The notes below the pieces were generated by a model. The model saw nothing but the letters and a program-made list of their open reading frames with translations, searched no databases and was not told the DNA's origin. A stretch of DNA of 64,000 nt. It comes from Mesostigma viride (taxonomy: Eukaryota > Streptophyta > Mesostigmatophyceae > Mesostigmatales > Mesostigmataceae). Positions 56,239 through 64,000 of the stretch are shown in pieces. The number at the start of each line of letters is the position of its first letter. Position 1 is the first letter of the stretch. Position numbers and translations under genes: made by a program. Location: positions 656,160 through 720,159 of the forward strand of contig RPFO01000579.1 in NCBI GenBank assembly GCA_009746045.1, in the 5' to 3' direction.

Positions 56239-59200
56239 CAACACACAGTAGAAACAAGTATGAGTTGACAATGACAGCTGTATGATAAGTAAACACAGCA
56301 GAAACAACAAGGAAACAAGGTGATTAAGTCACAACAGTTACCGAAGGGCTCATCATGGGGTTTACCAAAGGGTGAGACATCAAGCCTCATGCAAGTCCTT
56401 CAGGACCGCACGTGCGGAAATACGCAGAGTACAAATTGCTTCAGGACCGCAAGTGTGAGGCATGAAAAGGTGCACAAAGTCACATACGAACGTAATCAAG
56501 GAATAGATTGACGTCATACAGGGTCAAAAGGCACCTGACATTCGCACCAGTCCTGCGTGTCCCTCGGGGACACTGGAGTCATGAATTAACAGCTAACACA
56601 CAGGCACGCAATAAGACACCCATGACCAGATGAGCAAGTAAACAATTCACTAAACAACTGACGTAATAACAAACTGACTAAGTCAATTAACTGACAAAGT
56701 CACAAATCAACCAAGTCCCCCTCGTAGTGGGCCCACACTCCACGCACAAGCACAGAGTCAGAACTCAGGCGACAAGGAACATTCCCAGTCATGAGCCGCA
56801 ACTTAGCAAAGTTGTTAACCTACGAACCTACGAAAGAGCATAGGGATCTAAAGACACTTACCACCCACCAGCCATCCAACCAACCATCTCCCCAATCCCC
56901 CCCCCCCCCCCCCCCACTCACCACCGCATGTACATTCGCACACATGCACGGATTAATTAACGCACACATATGATCAGCCACCAGCCATCAGCCACCAGCC
57001 ACCACCGTGTCTAAGCACACACACATGCACGCATGCCCCCCCCCCCCCCCCCCCCAAAGTTCTTGGAAAGAAACAAACTAGGCACCTTGAGGCGGAAGCG
57101 CCGCTGCTCCACCTTGCCGCCGCTCTTGAGGGAGAGCCGCAGCGTCTTGCGCCGCGCGTCGACCGCGATCACGCGCACACGCACACGGGTGCCGCGCTCG
57201 AGCCGCCGATCCGTCGGCTTACGCTCGCCGATCTCGCTCACGTGGAGCAGCCCGTCCTGTTATAGAGGGGATGGGCCCACATGCGCATATAAAATGGGTT
57301 GTTTCCCGTGTCAATGGCATGAATACACCCAATACCCATGTCACTCAGGTAGAGAGCCCGTCCTGTTAGAGGGGATGGGTCGATATGCATGAGGCAACCA
57401 TGAGGCAATAATGAGACCACTACTTATATATAACAATACACAACTACTTCTAGAGGCAACAATGAGACCACTACTTATATAACAATACACAACTACTTCT
57501 AGAGGCAACGATGAGACCACTACTTATATAACAATACACAACTACTTATATAGGCAACCATGAGACCACTACTTATACATAGCAATACACAACTACTTAT
57601 ATAGGCAACAATGAGACCACTACTTATATAACAATACACAACAAATACTTATACAGGCAACAATGAGACCTTTACTTATATATGTGTGTATCATGGGTTA
57701 ATACGTGTACCGGTTGAGAACCTTTTCAATGCAAATGACGACGATATAAACCGATCTCGCTCACGCGGAGCCAGCCATCCTGCTATAGAAAGAATGGGTC
57801 AATATGCGTGTACAGTATCATCCAGCGCACAGCTTGTAATGACACCGACACAAACCGATCTCGCTCACGCGGAGCCGTCCTGTCGTGATTCCAATATTTT
57901 GATAGTTTGTCATAAGGATCGCTGCGATGCAGATGTTCAGATGTTCAGATATTCAAAAGTTCAGAAGTTCAGAACACCTGGGAATTGCTTTACTACAATC
58001 GGCCTGGCAGGTGCGGCAGGCAGTCCTATTATATTCATGGGTCCTATTAAACTTTAGGGATCCTACTGTGTTGAATGGTCCTATTATAGTAGCAGTGCAT
58101 GAGTCCTACCATATTACATGGGTCCTATTTCTAAATGGGTCAATGCACGTATCGTTCGTTGGAGCAACGTTCAGGCCAACAGAAAACTGGGTGCTGCAAA
58201 TCTCTCTGTTGGCTCGGTTCACCAATCTCACCCACACGCAGCAGCCTGTGCTTTGCCGATTGGATGAATCGTTTGCAACTACGCCCAAGCAAGCAGACCC
58301 CTGACCCCATGGAGGCCGCCCTCCGGGAGCTAGAATAATACATAGAATAACTATTTGAATAATCATTGATAGCCCAGGGACGGTCACACAAACGAATTGC
58401 AGCGCGCTGGGTGTCGCAACGCCAATCTCAGTCACGGGGAGCTAGCCGTCCCTGATTGGGCGGGCGGGCAGCACATACTGGATAGATTGTGGGGATAGGG
58501 GAAGGTTAGTCTGTATACGGGTGTTTATTTTGTGCTCCCTACCGCCACACGAATGGACCCTGTTCGTCACCTTAACAAGAACGTGGCATCTGGGCACTAG
58601 CAAACCGTCCTGTTAAGATGGGCGGGCAGGCACGTGAAAGGATTGTCGCGAAGCTTTGTTGTAAGCTACTGTGGCATATAATGTTTATTGCAGTACACAG
58701 TGACTAAGCGACTGTTAGCGGATAGGGGGACGCTGTAAGGAAGCTCTGAAGCTTCAATTTTTCTTTCTTACCTAAAAGCTTTTTCATTCCATTCACAGTA
58801 TAACGCCCTTTCCTGCAGGATAAGGGGGACCATGGACATGGATCCATTAGAAACGGTAAGTAGGACCTACCATGTACAATGGCGAGGGGAGGGAAGATTG
58901 CTGTCCTGTTACCGCGGCACAAAGCACCGGATGGTGGCTCAGGATGCTGCCTCGCCCCCCTCCCAAAGCCCGAAAAAAAATAAATAAAAAATGATTGACA
59001 ATACGTATAGTAGCAGTAATGACGATAGTAATAGTGAAACAAAGAATGTGATAAAAGTAATAACAGGAATCTAGATAATAATATTAGGCATCCTTCAACA
59101 GGACATACTTAGGGCTTACGGAGTAGACATATTTGAAATTTTGAACTATGATGGTCCTGCACATGGCAACGATACGCATGACCGAGAAGAACCGGCCCGC

Positions 59201-61027
59201 AGTCCTATTCGATACATGAGCTATGTGAAGCGGCGAGGTAGATATGGTAGTTCAGGGGGTTGCCTTGCGGGGCCGTAGGGCAACCCACCTGGCTATTCAA
59301 TACACGAGCTCTTTGTGGCGGCGACCCATCTCGTCGTCAGAAAGCAACAACCGTGAAAACGCTAGCTGCCCAAATCCGAGATTCCGCGGAACACAGAAAG
59401 TAAGAAAACCTAGAAGCTACCAGCAAGGAATCGAACGTAGGACCTGTGGCATGATTTCGCGGCTGTGTGAGTCTCCCGATCCGAAGGCATCTCACTTAAC
59501 GTGTCGAAACACCCCAACTGCGAAAAACCTCTTTACCGGAGAGGGGTGCCAATATGTCCGATATTGCTGAATCTATAGAAGATGACTCACCACTAGACGT
59601 AAGTGCGCAGGTGTACTACGCACGGACCTACACGATATTCTAGTATCGCCGAAGTAGGCAGGTTGACCACGGCTGGAATCTGGTTTTAGTGTAACGTACA
59701 AACCTAGAGGACGTAGCCGAATCTAACTAATACCAACCGATCTTACATCGTCGTCAGAAAGCAACAACCGTGAAAACGCTAGCTGCCCAAATCTGAGATT
59801 CCGCGGAACACAGAAAGTAAGAAAGCCTAGAAGCTACCAGCTAGGAATCGAACATAGGACCTTTGGCATGATTTCGCGGCTGTGTGAGTCTCCCACCTGG
59901 CTATTCGCTACACGAGCTCTTTGTGCGGTGACCCACCTGGCTCGCGCCGACGTCGACGATGCACCCAAACGGGAAGCACGCGCGCACGCGCCCGTCCAGC
60001 ACCTTGCCGCGCCGGATCTCCTCCAGAGGGACACGGTCCGGCCCCTCACGCGTGATTGGCCCAGACTCCTCTACCCGTGCGCCAGCATTACTATCGTTGC
60101 CCTGCTTTCCGCCAGCATTATTGTTGTTTTTTACCTGCCTGGAGCCGCCTTGACGGGGGGGGGAGGAGGAGGCATTACCGCTGTCGTTGGTGGCGCCGTC
60201 GGCAGAGCCTGATGCTTTCGGGCGGCCCGCTGCGTCTTTTTTCTTGTTGTTGGGCTTGGCCTTGGGGGGGTTGTCGTCAAAAAGGGAGATGGTGTACCTG
60301 CAGGGGGGGGTGGGTGTGATGGTGGCATGTGTGTGTGCGTGTGGGGGGGGGAATCGATGAATTTCAAAAGGGGAGGAGGATTGTTCATGCAACCCCTTAG
60401 GGCACGACGAGCACAGCAACTTCCAGTCGGCCACTGCAGCGGTTGCCAGTATCCATGTTCAAGCAGCCACCAGGCGCTTGAGTGCGCGCCGAGGCTATGC
60501 TGCACGCTGAAGCTAGAGTGCACGCCGAGGCACGGGGTGGAGTGGCAGAGTGTGCGCCTGCAAACACGGCCTATATATCCCGACAGTTAGGGCGTACATT
60601 GAGCGTGGGCACAGGTATCATTACAGAGATATCCCGGGGACCCTGGGGCATTCATCATAATAGATTGAAGGATACGGGTTAAGTTGGACACGAAAAGGAG
60701 GAATGGGGCTGCCGGTAACGTGATAGCAACCTTTTAAATGTCGCAGCAGCGACGACAGTCGAGACCGCCGGCTGGCCTGGCTGGGACTTACCGAGTGCCA
60801 CGTACGGGTTTTGCCCCTGCAGCGCTCTTCTTTGCGTCGCTGCCGCCAGCACTGCAGATGCACCGGAGAGGTGCCTCGGTATGCTTCCGTAGGGGGGCTG
60901 TCAGCTGTCTGCTGGAGCTTTTCACTGCCCGGCCCAGACTAGACTTGAGCTTGGAGGGGGCCGCTGTCAAACAGCCAACTTGAGCAGATGCAGCATTTAG
61001 AAGCCCAATTGGATTCGCTGGGGCCAT
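54541..61027 (-). CDS. S1-domain RNA-binding protein, probably plastid-targeted
   Basis: Exons 61027-60792, 60297-59937, 57256-57086, 55955-55803 and 54969-54541 join in phase to 449 residues; the phase-2 split codon at exon 1/2 matches a perfect GTAAGT donor. Residues 1 to about 70 (MAPANPIGLLNAASAQVGCL..., rich in Ser/Lys/Arg/Ala) look like a chloroplast transit peptide. A disordered Asn/Ser/Lys stretch follows. The S1 domain (about 170-255) reads LEEIRRGKVLDGRVRACFPF, GCIVDVGASQDGLLHVSEIG (split by intron 2), RVRVRVIAVDARRKTLRLSL. A second, divergent OB-like unit starts DLEEGQVHAAKVKKF and continues GGMFVEMGCQLDGYVSAED, with an insertion. The tail is acidic (KRYDDDDDGGNEALFDDL). Proteins of this type bind organelle mRNA or ribosomes; the exact orthologue is not identified. 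Confidence 0.85.
55425..55850 (-). repeat. S1 gene intron 4: donor-junction echoes and 24-bp tandem repeat
   Basis: Exon 4 ends (plus strand) ACTCACATCCTCGGCGGACA then CGTAGCCGTCCAGCT. Copies at 55562-55612 keep ACATCCTCGGCGGGGACGTA and CCGTCCAGCT, and one at 55431-55450 keeps CACATCCTCGGCGGAGAC. Between them are a 24-bp tandem (GCTAAATATACTTTCACTAG, 55650-55770) and a triplicated CCATTCGACACTGTTATT (55475-55545). Confidence 0.85.
55956..57085 (-). repeat. S1 gene intron 3: weak acceptor echoes and simple repeats
   Basis: CAGATCCTGC at the exon 4 acceptor recurs near 56155 (CCAGATCCTGCGTGTCC) and 56548 (CCAGTCCTGCGTGTCC). It also holds (TAA)n at 56188-56236, two C runs (56897-56918, 57036-57055) and a CAGCCACCAGCCAT tandem near 56975-57005. 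Confidence 0.55.
57228..58840 (-). repeat. S1 gene intron 2: serial copies of the exon 3 acceptor and exon start
   Basis: The functional region (plus strand) reads GCCGATCTCGCTCACGTGGA then GCAGCCCGTCCTGTTATAGA (57228-57268). Echoes: 57350-57388 (GAGAGCCCGTCCTGTTAGAG), 57750-57810 (CCGATCTCGCTCACGCGGAG, CCATCCTGCTATAGA), 57854-57890, 58421-58470 (CCAATCTCAGTCACGGGGAG), 58600-58640 (AAACCGTCCTGTTAAGATGG) and weakly at 58810. A 60-base tandem (GAGGCAACAATGAGACCACT) occupies 57385-57680. Confidence 0.85.
59281..59950 (-). repeat. S1 gene intron 2: donor echoes and a 145-bp duplication
   Basis: The donor end of exon 2 (plus strand GACCCACCTGGCTCGCGCC) is echoed at 59281-59330 and 59890-59930 with CCCACCTGGCTATTC and CACGAGCTCTTTGTG. 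A block of about 145 bases at 59330-59474 is repeated at 59750-59894 with few changes (AAAGCAACAACCGTGAAAAC, GAGATTCCGCGGAACACAGA). Confidence 0.85.
59415..59492 (-). repeat. tRNA-like (SINE) fragment
   Basis: On the minus strand GATGCCTTCGGATCGGGAGA and CACAGGTCCTACGTTCGATT fit the same tRNA-like module as 23785-23868, with a B box TACGTTCGATTCC. A second copy of the 3' part is at 59831-59894. Not an intact tRNA. Confidence 0.4.
60298..60791 (-). other. S1 gene intron 1
   Basis: Bounded by GTAAGT (60791) and CCCCTGCAG (60298). Holds G/T-rich tracts near the acceptor and the near-duplicate GTGCGCGCCGAGG / GTGCACGCCGAGG at 60482-60533. No exon needed by phase. Confidence 0.6.
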
Positions 61028-61747
61028 TACTTCCCACAACAACTGGTACCAAGGTCCTGACAACCAAACACAGCTCAGTTTATAGAGAAACGGGGGCACA
61101 ACCAGAAAAAGGCAATAGATGCCGCTATTCAAATAAGCCGTAGCCCATTTGCATATACCAAGCGAAAACTCCACACGTTTCTAGCTTTTTCGGATTTTGG
61201 CAAGCCTGCCCTATGTCACAAAAGCATGCAAAGTGCTCACTTCGGCATGAGACGGCAAGATATCGTAAATTCCACGCATGAAATGGCCATTGCCACTGCA
61301 GTAGCAGAGATGCGCACTGTGGCAAGCCTGTGGTGTTACTCCAAGGAAAATGGATCGATCGATAGCCTAACGTGTCAAGACGTGGCAATCGGCAGAATTA
61401 ACAAAAAATCGATCACCATGGACGGCAGGTGGCCGCAAAAGCGCGCACGACGAGCCAAAACCTGTTTGAGTCGACTATCACCCACTTATTACTCGCCAGG
61501 TGGAGGCATGAGATGCGGCCAAATACACCGAATGCTGGCAGCCATGACAGTGCTGCCGGGCTTTTGAGAGAAATCAGAAATGCCTTAACCGGTGCGAAAA
61601 ATTCCAAGATTTTGCGGTTAAGTTTGAAAATCCATGGCCGGCCATATGGCCTAGCATACTGAGATCCAATGTCTGTGCGTGACATCATGTATATCTTGAA
61701 TAACATACACGTCTGGGACCTTTCTTTTTGGCGGGCGTCCCCGCAAA
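61028..61747. promoter_or_regulatory. bidirectional promoter region between the S1 and codanin-like genes
   Basis: The two start codons face away from each other 720 bases apart. No TATA box or shared motif stands out. Short open frames here have no domain support. Confidence 0.45.
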
Positions 61748-62860
61748 ATGGAAGGGCCAAGTCGGTTTCTTCCCCTAGAATTATCGATGAAAGAAGCGGA
61801 ATGGGGATATGCTGACGAGTCGGCGATGGAAGATGCCGACGAAGATGCGCTGGAAGACTCCGCCAACACGGCAGAAGGAAAGCTATTGGAAGCTTTCCTC
61901 AAAGAAGAGGTATCTTTGAAGGCCCTTCTGCAGTGGGTGAAGTCACCGGGGTTCAACCTTCCCGAGCCCCACGCGTACCTCGGCAGCTCCCTATCTCGAC
62001 ATGTGTTCGCATCATACTGTGCAAATTTCATTGCTCAGTCGTGCGAACGAGCAATTTGGAGCAGCGCTAGCCAGTCGCCGTTCCCCCGAAGCAGTCTACC
62101 TAGCCACGACACGCCCGACGGGATTACCACCGCCGAGAATGTCTCCGCGTCTCCCGCAATCCCCCCGGACGGCCTCCGACAACGCAGCTGGGGCGATCTG
62201 CGTGCAAACGACACGCCACCACCTGCTTCAATCTCCAGGGCTGCACCAGGGAGGCCGCTCGCTTATGCTGGTGACGTCCAACAGCAGCCAGGCCCCAGCG
62301 GCGCTAATCCTGGAGCACGCCCTGCGACGGCCAGCGGCGCTCCCTCTCTGGCCCCAGGAACCGCGCGGATCAGCGCCGATGCCAGCGCACCATCCGCGAT
62401 CTCAAATGCTAGCAAGCCGCAGTGGGCCAGCCTGGCCAACCGCCCAGGGCATGCGCTGGTTCCTCCAGGCCTAGCCGCCAGAGACACCGCCTCGGGTGAT
62501 GTAGCACGGCCTAACACCAACCCAGGTGATGTCACACGGCCTCATGTCGCCCCAGCTGACGTGGCAATACCACGACCAACTGCCAATCCAGGTGATATGG
62601 CGCCGTCACGGCCTCGTGCCGCCCCAGGTGACGCCGGGCGGCCTACAACGACCTCAGCTCAGTGGCCGCTGCAAGGCAAGCCGGCCGTGACTTTGGACGC
62701 GCGCGCGGTTAGGCCTCACGCATCTGGAGGGGCTGGCAGGGACAGCGGCGCGCCCAGGGACGCGGCGGTATCCCTGGATGACCGGGACTTCCCCTCGCTG
62801 GGTGCTGCCGTCGTCACGAAACCCGCACGGGCGGGGGAGGCTCCTTGCAGCCGCAACCAG
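61748..62860 (+). CDS. codanin-1-like protein, first exon only
   Basis: The ATG at 61748 lies in GCAAAATGG, a good context. Residues ~41-55 read LLEAFLKEEVSLKALLQWVK, closely matching the conserved N-terminal LLREEVS---VVRWI block of codanin-1 (CDAN1, fly Dlt). A long Pro/Ala-rich low-complexity region with RPxxxPGDVA-type repeats follows, then SLDDRDFPSLGAAV, in the place of codanin's EEFPPVGS motif. Codanin-1 binds the histone chaperone ASF1 in animals. The frame stays open to a stop at 62945-62947. I end the exon at 62860, where CCAG|GCAAGG could be a GC donor, but this is a guess. The large conserved C-terminal domain would lie beyond the window. Confidence 0.5.
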
Positions 62861-63084
62861 GCAAGGGGTGCTTGCTATCGTTACAACTTACACAGAAACA
62901 TGCTTCCTAGTGTGTATACTTTCTATAGTAAGCATGTGTTCTATTAAGTATAAAAATAAAATGACTAGCCAGTTCATTTAAGTTATGGGGTCGCTTTGCC
63001 CAGTTCTAGTTTGGAGAAGAGAACAAGTTGCTGTCTCCCACTCTAGCTTAGTGTTGTTGAATGAGTACATGTGATTATCTGTGT

Positions 63085-63205
63085 GAACATGATCTGCTAT
63101 GGCAGAGACTAGGCGTATATTTATGGTATATCTATTTATGGCAGAAACTAGGCGTATATTTATGGTATATCTATTTATGGCAGAGACTATCTGTCTATTT
63201 ATGGT
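63085..63205 (+). repeat. 39-bp tandem repeat
   Basis: Three units of about 39 bases containing TATTTATGGCAGA and CTAGGCGTATATTTATGG, the last degraded. It lies in the presumed first intron of the codanin-like gene. Confidence 0.8.
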
Positions 63206-63249
63206 TAGTTGATATGGTGGCTGCAAAGGAATCCTGTGCTGTGTCATGC

Positions 63250-63465
63250 ACAAGTGGCTAGCCAGGTCGATCCCATCGTACTCTGTCTATCTATTTGAAT
63301 AGCCAGGTTGATCCCATCTTACTCTGTCTATCTATTTGAATAGCCAGGTTGATCCCATCTCACTCTGCCTGTCTATTTGACTAGCCAGGTCAACCCCATC
63401 TCACTCTGTCTATCTATTTGACTAGCCAGGCCGATCCCATCTCACTCTGTCCATCTCCTGTACAG
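63250..63465 (+). repeat. ~48-bp tandem repeat
   Basis: About four to five units containing TAGCCAGGTTGATCCCATCT and CACTCTGTCTATCTATTTGA, running up to a CTCCTGTACAG acceptor-like site at 63465. Confidence 0.8.
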
Positions 63466-63629
63466 GTGCTGCTTGCACCTGGGTTGCGGGCTGCACTAAG
63501 GCGTAGAGGTCTGATGCGGTGTTTCCCTGCTTCTAGCCGTGTGGCGCGCTTCTTAGTGGTACCGTTGAGTCATCATATCCAAGACCTGCCTTTGAATGGA
63601 AGCAGCAGCGGGGGCCACAGTGCGGCGCA

Positions 63630-64000
63630 GACAGGTGCAGAGAGGGGCAGAGAGAGGCAGAGGGGGGCAGAGAGAGGCAGCGAGAGGCAGCGAGAGGCAG
63701 CGAGAGGCAGAGAGAGGCAGAGAGAGGCAGAGAGAGGCAGAGAGAGGCAGAGAGAGGCAGAGAGAGGCAGAGCGAGGCAGAGAGAGGCAGAGAGAGGCAG
63801 AGAGAGGCAGAGCGAGGCAGAGAGAGGCAGAGCGAGGCAGAGAGAGGCAGAGAGAGGCAGAGAGAGGCAGAGCGAGGCAGAGAGAGGCAGAGAGAGGCAG
63901 AGAGTGCCAGAGAGAGGCAGAGAGAGGCAGAGGAAGGCAGAGGAAGGCAGAGGAAGGCAGAGGAAGGCAGAGAAAGGCAGAGTGAAGCTGAGAGAGGCAG
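63630..64000 (+). repeat. 10-bp GAGAGAGGCA minisatellite, runs off the window
   Basis: Units of GAGAGAGGCA with GCGAGAGGCA, GAGCGAGGCA and GAGGAAGGCA variants. The long Arg/Glu/Ala frame here is a product of the repeat. Confidence 0.95.

Noticed and set aside
61226..61567. 114-codon plus-strand frame between the divergent genes
   Set aside because: No domain, and it sits in the presumed bidirectional promoter.
63596..63985. Arg/Glu/Ala-rich open frame
   Set aside because: Product of the 10-bp GAGAGAGGCA minisatellite; no domain. It could in principle be an exon, but nothing supports it.

Overview
This is a eukaryotic nuclear window. Coding blocks are GC-rich and broken by GT-AG introns. Exon phases join exactly across those introns, and at least half of the DNA is simple repeats or dispersed repetitive elements. 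A photosynthetic host, most likely a green-lineage alga, is inferred from three genes. One is a DUF3177 membrane protein with a cyanobacterial-type family signature and a transit-like leader. One is an S1-domain RNA-binding protein with a transit-like leader. One is a fused ThiD-ThiE thiamine gene of the plant/algal TH1 type. The species cannot be named from the sequence.

Layout: 1-822 has no gene. 823-7771 (+) is the 3' part of a bifunctional TH1-like gene. 7772-18100 is a graveyard of mobile DNA: two copies of a LINE ORF1-like pseudogene, a gag-like pseudogene, foldback elements, a G/C-rich element in inverted pair and an (ATTC)n tract. 18127-18825 (-) encodes a four-helix membrane protein. 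19405-21064 (+) is a possible three-exon gene of unknown function. 21.2-30.3 kb is mostly dispersed repeats, tRNA-like SINE pieces and a broken MULE-like transposase. 30700-39994 (-) is a PH-domain/coiled-coil gene with a 1.9 kb purine minisatellite in one intron. 42871-45856 (+) is the DUF3177 gene. 47298-51772 (-) is a NeuC/GNE-type UDP-GlcNAc 2-epimerase. 54541-61027 (-) is the S1-domain gene. 61748 onward (+) is the first exon of a codanin-1-like gene, divergent from the S1 gene. The right edge is minisatellite.

The most striking signal is how the introns are built. In at least four genes (TH1, S1, NeuC-like, DUF3177) the intron holds several decayed copies of its own splice junctions. 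Donor-side introns repeat the last bases of the exon plus the donor. Acceptor-side introns repeat the acceptor plus the first bases of the next exon. The copies fade with distance from the functional site. The introns look as if they grew by repeated tandem duplication across exon/intron boundaries. I know of no named system that matches this, and I treat it as the main discovery candidate.

The genes do not form a pathway together; they are ordinary scattered nuclear genes. All exon structures were derived by hand from family similarity, splice consensus and phase agreement, without transcript data.
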